A DNA stretch of 55,823 bases from Muribaculaceae bacterium (GTDB lineage Bacteria; Bacteroidota; Bacteroidia; Bacteroidales; Muribaculaceae). The DNA is taken from the NCBI GenBank assembly GCA_017557625.1, contig JAFYYG010000036.1, forward strand, positions 1 to 55,823, given 5' to 3'. The notes beneath the pieces are model-generated. The model made no database searches, was not told the origin of the DNA, and saw nothing but the letters and a program-made list of their open reading frames with translations. Below, piece by piece: positions 9,217 through 17,441 of the stretch. Positions within the stretch are counted from its first letter, which is position 1. Every line of letters begins with the position of its first letter. Made by a program: the position numbers and the translations under genes.

Positions 9217-9387
9217 TTTTTTTTCAAGAAATTATCAACAAATTTTCGTTTTGGAAAACTATTTGACTTGACAGAAAAAAATAAAATATTGAAAATCAAG
9301 AAAATAAAAAATATTTTTGAAAACTTTGCATAAAAATTTTATTATACAAAATTTCTGTTTTTGTGACATTCACTCTTTTTGAGCAAT

Positions 9388-9424
9388 AAAAAAGTGCGAA
9401 GCGCATGGCACTTCGCACTTTTTT
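9388..9424. terminator. Bidirectional-looking terminator
   Basis: A 14-base stem (9388-9401 with 9411-9424) with A-runs on one side and T-runs on the other. It lies 19 bases past the end of the minus-strand nuclease gene and faces nrdD from behind. Confidence 0.8.
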
Positions 9425-9443
9425 TAAAAGTTGGATTATATGG

Positions 9444-11291
9444 CTATTGCCAAATACTGGTGTTGAGTGACGCTTCCACCACTTCTTCTATGTCATCGGG
9501 CAGGTTACAGAAGAAGTCGATGCCTGTCCTCTGCTCCAGCTCGTCGATAGTTATCATGCAGCTTTGAAGTGTAGTTGAGCTACATGAGCTGTTGATTTGC
9601 TCGGTCCAATAGGCCATAGCTTCGTATTGTCCGTTCTTAAGGCGTAAGACAGCCATATACCAATAGCGTGGAATAGGCAGCGTACCAGTGATGTTCACGC
9701 CATACAGGCTCTGCACCTCACTCTTGGGAATGAGGCCCGATGTTGTGGAGCCATTGAGCGTAACATTGCCGATGGTGGCGCCCTTGCACACGTAGAGCGT
9801 GTCTCGGAAGGAGTTGCTGTAGCCCCAGTTCTGAACCTTTCCCTCCATGCGCTGCCATAGGCCGGCATTGTGCGCCTGATATTGCGGGTGGATGTTGCTG
9901 GTGACAAAAGTGTGACTGTTCTGTTCACTGCTCGACTGACGGTCCTCGCTGGCACAGATGTGACCGCGGGCAAACATCGTCATGTTGTTGCCGTCAAGGT
10001 TTGTGACAGAGGTAGTGTACTTTCCGCTGGTGTATTCGTTAGTGTTAACTTGGTAAGCGGTTGGCACATCATCGTCAACCGAGAATGAGGGAGTTCGTCC
10101 CACATTGTTGTTGGGCGTGCCTGCGTGCATTGTGAAGCAGGTCCAGTGATTGGCTCGCTGGCTCTTGTCAAGTTCAAGCGAGAGCGAGACGCCATATTCG
10201 GAAGTTGCCTTAACCACAACTATATAGTTAGAGTTAGGTGTGATGTGTGGGTATTCGATGCGCCAAGCCTGGTTGTAGGTGGCACTCGAACTGGTGGGTG
10301 TGGCTCCTGACTGCGGAATATTGTAGGAGGTCTCTTTCCAATTGGCATTGATGTTATTGTCTACGACTTGTTCTACGGTGTAGGTAGCGGTGGCCACTGC
10401 GCTGCTCTTGCCGTTGAGCACTGCTATCGCCTTGATGGTTATGGTTCCCACTCCTAACGACAGGGTGAATGGAGACAGACCGTTGTCCCAATAGTTGGTG
10501 GTTGACGGATTGCTGCCATCTATTGTGAAGTAGATTTTGCTGCCTTGCGGACCGGTGATGATGATGTCATGGTCACCTTCGAACACTGTTCCCGATGGGT
10601 GGCTGAAGGTGGGGGCGGGCACTGTGGGAGCTGGTGGCTCATCACCAGTCAAGAGGTAGTTGTAAATCATGGTAATGTCGGCGCTAGTGATATCGCCATC
10701 GCCATTCACGTCGCTGGAGGCGAGATAGGTCTCGTCGCCGCTGAGCAGATAGTTGTATAGGGCGGTGATGTCAGATGCTGTCACACTGCCGTCGTGGTTC
10801 ACGTCACACGGGTCGTAGTCGGGCACTTCCATCTCATAGGTTACCGTCATTGAGTAGAGGGTGTTGCCACCGGTGCCAGTGAAGGTGACCTGGCTGGCGG
10901 AACCGCTCCAATAGCTATTTTCTGAGTCAAAGCCAGCGGGAGATGCTGTGAAGCGCTGCTTAGTGTAAAAACCGTAGAAGTCAACACGCTTGATGGTTGC
11001 ACCACTTGCAGCTTGGAAGGAGAAAGTATTGCCACTGGTGGTGTAAAACGTGTATTGGTTCTGATAGAAAGTTGAGCGAGGCGAACTGCTGCCTGGGATA
11101 AACGTGATATCGCCCACTGTGATATTGTTCTCCAGGTAGGTGGGATTGCTACTTGTGGGTGTGGGCAGGCCCAGCTGTGTCAGTGCCTCGGGAGAGCTGA
11201 AGTCGAAGGTCACGCTCCTTGTCTCGGTAGCCGCCATGGCACCCAGAGCCAGGCAGGCCAACATCGAGAATAAATAAATTCGTTTAAGCAT
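9444..11291 (-). CDS. Secreted NUC-family endonuclease with dockerin repeats
   Basis: 615 residues with a signal peptide ending near residue 20 (LALGAMA). In order: a beta-rich N-terminal region, two dockerin-type calcium repeats (DVNHDGSVTASDITALYNYL and a second starting DVNGDGDITSADI, about 165-220), a chitobiase/CHB_HEX-like domain (about 228-300), and a C-terminal DNA/RNA non-specific endonuclease with ARGHICASEDR (catalytic His near 444). It probably digests nucleic acid outside the cell. The final domain shares an RISIDELE(R/Q)RTGIDFFCNLPDD-like tail with the nuclease at 13731. A candidate -7 box with one mismatch lies at 11314-11321. No cohesin gene is in the window. Confidence 0.85.
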   Translation of the reverse strand: MLKRIYLFSMLACLALGAMAATETRSVTFDFSSPEALTQLGLPTPTSSNPTYLENNITVGDITFIPGSSSPRSTFYQNQYTFYTTSGNTFSFQAASGATIKRVDFYGFYTKQRFTASPAGFDSENSYWSGSASQVTFTGTGGNTLYSMTVTYEMEVPDYDPCDVNHDGSVTASDITALYNYLLSGDETYLASSDVNGDGDITSADITMIYNYLLTGDEPPAPTVPAPTFSHPSGTVFEGDHDIIITGPQGSKIYFTIDGSNPSTTNYWDNGLSPFTLSLGVGTITIKAIAVLNGKSSAVATATYTVEQVVDNNINANWKETSYNIPQSGATPTSSSATYNQAWRIEYPHITPNSNYIVVVKATSEYGVSLSLELDKSQRANHWTCFTMHAGTPNNNVGRTPSFSVDDDVPTAYQVNTNEYTSGKYTTSVTNLDGNNMTMFARGHICASEDRQSSSEQNSHTFVTSNIHPQYQAHNAGLWQRMEGKVQNWGYSNSFRDTLYVCKGATIGNVTLNGSTTSGLIPKSEVQSLYGVNITGTLPIPRYWYMAVLRLKNGQYEAMAYWTEQINSSCSSTTLQSCMITIDELEQRTGIDFFCNLPDDIEEVVEASLNTSIWQ

Positions 11292-11586
11292 AGTCTTTTA
11301 AGTTTATTTTATTCTAAGATAATCGTTTATTTTTATTCCAAGTAATCGTTTGGTGCCTAAGCAGAGCACCTAAAGCACCACAATTGGAAAAGTTGTGCAA
11401 GTTACACATTTTTCTTAAAATGACAAAAAAATTGTGGAATAAAACTACTAAAAGTCACAGCAACACCACCAAATTCCAAACCAAATTCCAAACCACAATT
11501 ACCAATTTTTATATGCGTTTAACCTTTAATAAATGTGTTTTGGTAGAAAACTTGTTCAAGAAGAGCTATTTCTCAAAGCTTTTCAT
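11292..11586. other. Divergent intergenic region
   Basis: This AT-rich gap lies between two outward-facing genes. It holds a small hairpin (GGTGC/GCACC, 11352-11370), a direct repeat of CCAAATTCCAAA near 11467-11495, and a weak minus-strand -7 box (TATCTTAG, one mismatch, at 11314-11321). No gene is visible. Confidence 0.5.
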
Positions 11587-11594
11587 TAACTTTG
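11587..11594 (+). promoter_or_regulatory. -7 box TAACTTTG
   Basis: A perfect TAnnTTTG box 32 bases before the ATG at 11627. No well-spaced TTG partner is visible upstream. Confidence 0.5.
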
Positions 11595-11626
11595 CATGAT
11601 TTTTGGAAAACAAAAGCAAAACATAT

Positions 11627-13711
11627 ATGAAAAAACTAATTACACTATTTTTAATCGCCACCCTCGCCACAAGCGTCGGGTGGGCTGATGAGTATTCTTA
11701 CACGTTTACAAGTAAGCAATTCTCTACCAATGGCTCTAAGGACTTGGGAGGAGTGACCTGGACCCTATCTGGTGATGGTAACTATTGGGGATATGATGGA
11801 ACCAAAGGCCAGCAATTTGGTAGTGGCACATCCCCATATAAAACTTTGTCGCTTACCACATCAGGCATTTCAGGCACCATTCAGAGTGTTGCTGTGAATG
11901 CAAGTACTGCAAATAGTGCTTCGGCAAATATTTCTATATCGGTAGGTGGTACAACTTATCTATCAAATCAGTCATTGACTTCAACAGCAACAACTTATAC
12001 TAGCTCAGGCAATGCTTCGGGAACAATTGTGATATCCATGTCACAAACAACCTCAAAAGCTTTATATATTAAAAGTATAACAGTGACCTATTCCACAGGC
12101 TCCTCCGCCACTGTTCAGGAGCCAACTCTCACCGACGAGTTCACTTTTTGGCCGGTGATGAATGAGGCGGCGAGTGCTACGGTGACGATTACTCCTGCTA
12201 GTGGCAATACGGTGCGATATACCACCAATGGCAGCACTCCATCGCGCACCAATGGCACAGAGATTACCGCTGCCACTACCATCAATATCAGTGGCACAAC
12301 AACAGTGAAAGCTATCTCATACGTTGGAACTCAAACAAGCTCGGTTGTGAGCAAGACCTACACGTTAGGACAGACGGTGACTGGCATCGCCGCCTTCAAG
12401 AACTTGACAAGCGGTACTACTGTGCGCCTCTACTTGCCCGATGCCAACAATGCCCGCACACTGTTTGTTAAGGGCAATGACGCGTTTGTTCGCGACAACA
12501 GTGGCGCGATATGTATTTATAATGTGACTACCAACCCGCCGCTGGCCTATAACCAGCACATCGCAGGTTGGATAATCGGCACTTACACTAATTACAACAA
12601 CTTGCCCGAGTTCACTGCCTCATCAGCCACCAATAGTTGCTACCTTGTCATTGCCGACCCAGTTACCGAGGCCGACGTTGAGCCAGTGGAGATTGAAGCT
12701 GACAATTATAACGACTATTATGCCGATTGGGTGACAATCAGTGACCTTCAAGTGACAGCGGCAAGTGGCAGCACTGCCACTGCCACCGCGGGCAATAGCT
12801 CGTTCTCTATCTATAACAAATACAACCCCGACTATTATCAGCTTCCCTACGTGGGTGCTATAGTTGACATCAGTGGCATCGCCGCTCCCTATAACAATAC
12901 ACAGCAGCTTCGCCCCATCTATCAGAATGATAATTGGCCTATCACCTACGTGGTTGATGCTCAAGAAGGTTTTGTTGCTCCTGACACCGATATTGCCAAT
13001 GCACAGGTGAGGCTGAAACGCAACCTTATCCCGCAAGACTGGAGCGTGCTTACCGTGCCTTTTGAACTTGAGGACTTTGAGGGCGATGTGCTTCAGTACA
13101 CTGGCGTGACGCTTGGTGAGGTGGGCAACTATGAGATGAGTGGTCAAACCTATCCTATATATAGCGGTGTGATGCAGTTTGAGGACTATTATGGCCCCCT
13201 TCAGCCTGGCACGCCCTACCTTGTAAAACCTTACACTTTGCAGCATGGCATGACGCATAATGGGGTGACATTGAAAGCCGGAACTGCAGGTGCAGTGACC
13301 AAAACCCTTGCCGCTCAGCAAAATGCTCCAGGCATCAATTTGATGGCGAATGAGCAACCTGTCTATGCTGGTGACTACTCGCTGGTGGGTACCTATTCGC
13401 CGACGACCTTGCCACAGAATGAGTCAACAGTGGTAATTCTTGACAGCAACAATTTGAGCTGGACATCGCTTGTCGATGATACCTCTGTAGGTGGCACTGA
13501 GGGATATATCACCGTGCCTAATGGTGCTGGTGTAAAACTCGCGCTGCCTGGAAGTGAGGTGATTACAGGTGTTGTTGACATAAGGTTAGATAATAACACT
13601 CCAAAAGATGCTGTTATCTACAACATTTTGGGACAGAGGCTCACTCGACCGCTTAGTGAGCTGCCGCCGGGTGTGTATATTGTGAATGGTAAAAAGATTG
13701 TTAAACGTTAA
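11627..13711 (+). CDS. Secreted protein with CHB_HEX-like domain
   Basis: 694 residues from the ATG at 11627, which begins the signal peptide MKKLITLFLIA. An upstream TTG would only add a non-signal extension. An N-terminal beta domain (about 22-165) resembles those in other Bacteroidales secreted proteins. It is followed by a chitobiase-like domain (near 180-260, GNTVRYTTNGSTPSRTNG) and an OB-like region (FKNLTSGTTVRLYL). The last 30 residues (IYNILGQRLTRP...GVYIVNGKKI) form a short C-terminal tail common in this order. No catalytic residues are recognised. It sits 19 bases upstream of a secreted nuclease with which it is probably co-transcribed. Confidence 0.7.
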   Translation: MKKLITLFLIATLATSVGWADEYSYTFTSKQFSTNGSKDLGGVTWTLSGDGNYWGYDGTKGQQFGSGTSPYKTLSLTTSGISGTIQSVAVNASTANSASANISISVGGTTYLSNQSLTSTATTYTSSGNASGTIVISMSQTTSKALYIKSITVTYSTGSSATVQEPTLTDEFTFWPVMNEAASATVTITPASGNTVRYTTNGSTPSRTNGTEITAATTINISGTTTVKAISYVGTQTSSVVSKTYTLGQTVTGIAAFKNLTSGTTVRLYLPDANNARTLFVKGNDAFVRDNSGAICIYNVTTNPPLAYNQHIAGWIIGTYTNYNNLPEFTASSATNSCYLVIADPVTEADVEPVEIEADNYNDYYADWVTISDLQVTAASGSTATATAGNSSFSIYNKYNPDYYQLPYVGAIVDISGIAAPYNNTQQLRPIYQNDNWPITYVVDAQEGFVAPDTDIANAQVRLKRNLIPQDWSVLTVPFELEDFEGDVLQYTGVTLGEVGNYEMSGQTYPIYSGVMQFEDYYGPLQPGTPYLVKPYTLQHGMTHNGVTLKAGTAGAVTKTLAAQQNAPGINLMANEQPVYAGDYSLVGTYSPTTLPQNESTVVILDSNNLSWTSLVDDTSVGGTEGYITVPNGAGVKLALPGSEVITGVVDIRLDNNTPKDAVIYNILGQRLTRPLSELPPGVYIVNGKKIVKR

Positions 13712-13730
13712 GCTTTAGGAGGACACTACA

Positions 13731-15605
13731 ATGAAAAAGACTTTACTTGTTGCCCTCTTGGGCTTGATGACAATGATGAGTGCACTGGCAGCCGACACCG
13801 ACCCAGTGACCATGACAATCACGTTGAAAAACGGAACCACCGTGACCTATAACGCTTCTAATATGGACAGCGTGCGCTATGTGGGTGGACAATTTGGCGA
13901 CAATGGTGCCATAGGTATGAAGATTTACCTCACAGGTCAAAGCCATAGCGTGGACTATCTGTATTCTCAAATTACAAACGTCACCTACGACACTACACCT
14001 GTAGTAACCAGCGACATCTTTACTCGTGTGACCAGTGCCAGCCAACTCGTGGCAGGGAAAAGATATATCATCGTCTATGAGAGTACTCCAGTGGCGATGG
14101 GAGCAATTTCCAGTACGAATACAAAATATGGTCTTTCGGTACCCGAAAGTGGTAATTTTGCCTATACCGATGGCGTTGTTCAGTTGACCGAAGGAACTGG
14201 CGTTAAAGTGTTGACTCTTGGCGGTAGCGATGGTGCATGGACATTATCTATGGATGGCGCATTGTTGAATCACACAGGTACTGCTAATACATTATCAACT
14301 GGTGCTGAAAATAACACTTGGACGATTACGATTGATGATAATGGCGATGCTGTTATCCAAAATGTTACTGATTCTGAGTACTATATTATGTATAATAAGA
14401 CTTCGGGTCAGGAACGTTTCTCTTGCTACAAAAACACTCAACAACCCATCCGACTCTACGTTGAGGATGACGGCAGTGCAGCAAGCGTTGTTGCCACGCC
14501 TACATTCTCGCCCGGCGGTGGAACTTACACCTCGGCGCAGACGGTGACCATCAGCACAACTACAAGCGGAGCAACTATCTACTATACTACCAATGGCAGC
14601 ACTCCAACAACTAACTCCACAGCTTACACTGGAGCGATTACAGTGAGTGCCAACATGACCATCAAGGCAATCGCTGTTAAGGATGGTGTCTCGAGCACCG
14701 TGGCAACAGCTTCTTACATAATCAGTACTGGCGGAAATAACAATGTCAATGCCAACTGGAACATCGCTGGCTCTGGCATTCCACAGTCTAAGGGCGACCC
14801 GACCTTCACAAACCAGAGCACCGACGACTACGCTTGGCGACTTGAGTATCCTCACATCAACACCGCAAGCGGCAACCAGCGTGTGGTGAAATCGGTAAGC
14901 ACATACGGTATTGTTTATTCAATAGAGTGGGACAACAACAAGATTGCAAACCGCTGGAGCTGCTACACTATGTGTTCGAAGAACAATGCCTCCAATGTGG
15001 ATCGGACCAATAAATTCTATACAGATGGAGCTGTGACAGTCTCTCCTGCTAATTCTTATACAAATAGTAGTACATATTCTCGTGGTCACTTGTGTCCAAG
15101 TGCCGACCGTCTGGCTACAGAAGATCAAAATAAGCTCACTTTCTATATGACCAATATGCAGCCGCAATATAGTGCTCATAATAGTGGCTTGTGGAGTACG
15201 CTTGAGGGTTACGTGAGGACCAAGTGGCAGCCTACCAACAATACCGATACCCTCTATGTGGTGAAAGCCGCGACAATCGAGAACGTCACACTCAATAACA
15301 CTACAAGTTCAGGAATCATAACCACCACAACCGATGGCTCTGGTCAAACATTGTTAGTTCCTAAATACTTCTATATGGCATTCTTGTATTATGAGAAATC
15401 GACTGGTGACTACAAGGCCTTTGCCCTGTGGACCGAGCATCTGAATGCCAACAATCCTAGTGCCGCTACGGTAATTAGTAACCGCATCTCTATCGATGAA
15501 CTTGAGCGGCGAACGGGTATAGACTTCTTCTGTAACCTGCCCGATGACATAGAAGCCACAGTCGAGGCCACGGCGACCTATTGGGATAATAGTTCTAATA
15601 ATTAG
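13731..15605 (+). CDS. Secreted NUC-family endonuclease
   Basis: 624 residues. A signal peptide ends near residue 20 (MSALA). N-terminal beta regions come first, then a CHB_HEX-like domain (about 255-330, GATIYYTTNGSTPTTN) and a C-terminal DNA/RNA non-specific endonuclease with YSRGHLCPSADR (catalytic His near 453). It probably degrades extracellular DNA or RNA. It starts 19 bases after the previous gene behind a strong TAGGAGG ribosome site (13716-13722), which is unusual in this phylum. The nuclease half is a paralog of the minus-strand gene at 9444, but this protein has no dockerin. Confidence 0.85.
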   Translation: MKKTLLVALLGLMTMMSALAADTDPVTMTITLKNGTTVTYNASNMDSVRYVGGQFGDNGAIGMKIYLTGQSHSVDYLYSQITNVTYDTTPVVTSDIFTRVTSASQLVAGKRYIIVYESTPVAMGAISSTNTKYGLSVPESGNFAYTDGVVQLTEGTGVKVLTLGGSDGAWTLSMDGALLNHTGTANTLSTGAENNTWTITIDDNGDAVIQNVTDSEYYIMYNKTSGQERFSCYKNTQQPIRLYVEDDGSAASVVATPTFSPGGGTYTSAQTVTISTTTSGATIYYTTNGSTPTTNSTAYTGAITVSANMTIKAIAVKDGVSSTVATASYIISTGGNNNVNANWNIAGSGIPQSKGDPTFTNQSTDDYAWRLEYPHINTASGNQRVVKSVSTYGIVYSIEWDNNKIANRWSCYTMCSKNNASNVDRTNKFYTDGAVTVSPANSYTNSSTYSRGHLCPSADRLATEDQNKLTFYMTNMQPQYSAHNSGLWSTLEGYVRTKWQPTNNTDTLYVVKAATIENVTLNNTTSSGIITTTTDGSGQTLLVPKYFYMAFLYYEKSTGDYKAFALWTEHLNANNPSAATVISNRISIDELERRTGIDFFCNLPDDIEATVEATATYWDNSSNN

Positions 15606-15627
15606 TTGCTAATTATGAGTTTTTTAC

Positions 15628-15672
15628 AAGGGTGATTTATGCAGGATGCGTGAGTCACCCTTGATTTTTTTT
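15628..15672 (+). terminator. Terminator after the nuclease gene
   Basis: AAGGGTGA at 15628-15635 pairs with TCACCCTT at 15655-15662 across a 19-base loop. A run of T follows from 15665. Confidence 0.65.
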
Positions 15673-15715
15673 CAACTTTTTCTTTCAAAATGCGTGTGAA
15701 TTCAAGAAAAAGTAG

Positions 15716-15723
15716 TATTTTTG
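15716..15723 (+). promoter_or_regulatory. -7 box TATTTTTG
   Basis: This matches TAnnTTTG and lies 50 bases before the ATG at 15774. A well-spaced -33 element is not obvious. Confidence 0.45.
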
Positions 15724-15773
15724 GAAAATAATTAATAATCTACCCGAAATATAAACATAAAACACATAGATCT

Positions 15774-16907
15774 ATGAAGAAGTTATTATTCGCCGCATTG
15801 GCGGCAATGGTTTTATTGCCAGCGATAAACGCACAAGACAATGTGCAGCAAGGAAAGCGCTATAAGGTGTATGGCGTGATGTTCTATAACCTCGAGAACC
15901 TCTTCGACACCATCAACTCTAATGGAACCTACGACCTGGAGTTCTCGCCTAATGGCGCGCGCCAGTGGGACGGTCGCAAATACTGGATGAAGATTCACAA
16001 TATGGCGTTTGCCATTTCACAGATGAAGACCGACGCCACACCCTACGGACCAGCTATTATAGGTGTTAGCGAGATTGAGAACGAGACAGTGCTCAAAGAC
16101 ATCTGCCGTGACCCGCAAGTGCGTGACTGGCATCTGCAAGTAGCACCTTATCATGACAGCCCCGACCGCCGTGGTGTGGATGTGGGAGTGCTTTATAACC
16201 CGCGCTTTTTCCGTGTGCTCAATGTCACCAATCAGCGCCTTAGCGAGGAGGATTTTGACCGTGCGAGGGCGGCTGCCGTTCCCGAGCGCCGTAACGATCC
16301 AGGCTATGATTGGAACGACAATTTCCGCACTCGTGACCAGATGTGCGTGGTAGGCATTCTTGCCGGCGACACAGTTGCGGTGATGGTTAACCACTGGCCT
16401 TCGCGACTGGGAGGTCAGGAAGCGTCGAGTCCCAAACGTGAGGCTACTGGCTACATGTGCCGTCGCACCATCGACTCGCTGGTAAACGTACACGGCAACA
16501 ACATTGGCATCATCTTCATGGGTGACCTTAACGACGACCCTATGGACAAGGCATGCGCCGAGTCGGTGGGCGGAAAGCGCAATATTGAGGACGTCAACGG
16601 CCCCGGTGAGATGTTCAACCCCTTCTGGAACGTGTTGGCGAAGGGCGTGGGAACATTGGCATACCAAGGACAGTGGAACCTCTTCGACCAGATTATGTGC
16701 AACGGCTTCTTCACAAAGTACCGCGATGGAAAAGACAAGCCGCAACTCACCTACCTGCGCTGTGAGGCGCTTAACCGAGACTTCCTCAAGACTCAAGAAG
16801 GCGACCGTAAAGGCTACCCCCTCCGCACCTACAGCAGCGGCGTCTTCCTCAACGGCTTCAGCGACCACTTCCCAACAGAGATATTCCTGGTGAAGGAGGC
16901 GGAGTAA
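15774..16907 (+). CDS. Exported endonuclease/exonuclease/phosphatase-family protein
   Basis: 377 residues with a signal peptide ending near NAQ (residue 21). The EEP fold signatures are visible: YNLENLFDT, SEIENETVL (metal Glu), NHWPSRLGG, FMGDLNDDP and a C-terminal FSDHFPTEI carrying the catalytic Asp-His. Family members cleave phosphodiesters in nucleic acids or lipids. The neighbouring secreted nucleases favour a role in nucleic-acid breakdown, but this is inference. It has its own -7 box and a palindromic terminator that starts inside the last codons. Confidence 0.85.
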   Translation: MKKLLFAALAAMVLLPAINAQDNVQQGKRYKVYGVMFYNLENLFDTINSNGTYDLEFSPNGARQWDGRKYWMKIHNMAFAISQMKTDATPYGPAIIGVSEIENETVLKDICRDPQVRDWHLQVAPYHDSPDRRGVDVGVLYNPRFFRVLNVTNQRLSEEDFDRARAAAVPERRNDPGYDWNDNFRTRDQMCVVGILAGDTVAVMVNHWPSRLGGQEASSPKREATGYMCRRTIDSLVNVHGNNIGIIFMGDLNDDPMDKACAESVGGKRNIEDVNGPGEMFNPFWNVLAKGVGTLAYQGQWNLFDQIMCNGFFTKYRDGKDKPQLTYLRCEALNRDFLKTQEGDRKGYPLRTYSSGVFLNGFSDHFPTEIFLVKEAE

Positions 16908-16929
16908 AAACGCCATGGCGTTTTTACTC
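16902..16929. terminator. Perfect 28-base palindrome over the stop codon
   Basis: The palindrome starts with GAGTAAAAACGCC and ends with its complement. It includes the TAA stop at 16905-16907 and has T-runs on the exit side, so it could act as a terminator in both directions. Confidence 0.7.
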
Positions 16930-16950
16930 GTGGAAGGTGGAACGTGGAAC
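16930..16950. repeat. 7-base-period array, 3 units
   Basis: GTGGAAG, GTGGAAC, GTGGAAC. This is the reverse complement of the CTTCCAC array at 17501-17521, so the two arrays face each other across the four-helix-bundle gene. Confidence 0.75.
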
Positions 16951-17043
16951 GGCATCAAGCGATACCACTTTTCTCGTTACAAGGTTATGTAAACTCAAAG
17001 ATATCAGTTGTGTAAGTTATTTAAACGATAATAAGTATTAAGA

Positions 17044-17439
17044 ATGGACTCATCTTATTTCTTGTATGAGAAACTTGAGGTGTGGCAATTGTCTATGGAG
17101 CTTGTAGACAAGATTTATGAGTTGCTTCGTAATTTTCCAAATGAGGAAAGATTTGCCTTGGCAAGCCAAATTCGCCGTGCAGCAATATCTATCCCTTCAA
17201 ATATTGCCGAAGGAACAGGAAGGTTCTCTAATAAAGAAAAGGTGCATTTTATTGATATAGCCCATGGTTCACTTTATGAGGTGCTTTGTCAATTGAGAAT
17301 ATCTAATAAGGCTGGTTATATTCAAGATGAAGATTTAATTAGTATTAAGGCTCAGGCAACCAGGATTGCTAAAATGTTAGGTGGCTTACGCCGTTCCTAT
17401 CTTAGTAAATTGGGCAATTCAGAAGATGACAATACATAA
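17044..17439 (+). CDS. Four-helix-bundle protein, S23/IVS type
   Basis: 131 residues. It has the pattern of the TIGR02436-type family: YEKLEVWQLSMELVDKIY, QIRRAAISIPSNIAEG, a GSLYEVLCQL helix and a final helix with MLGGLRRSYL. Relatives are encoded in 23S rRNA intervening sequences and also as lone genes in Bacteroidetes. Their function is not established. It ends two bases before the U32 peptidase reading frame. The gene is bracketed by inverted 7-base arrays, which suggests that a repeat-bounded segment carries it. Confidence 0.85.
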   Translation: MDSSYFLYEKLEVWQLSMELVDKIYELLRNFPNEERFALASQIRRAAISIPSNIAEGTGRFSNKEKVHFIDIAHGSLYEVLCQLRISNKAGYIQDEDLISIKAQATRIAKMLGGLRRSYLSKLGNSEDDNT

Positions 17440-17441
17440 AA

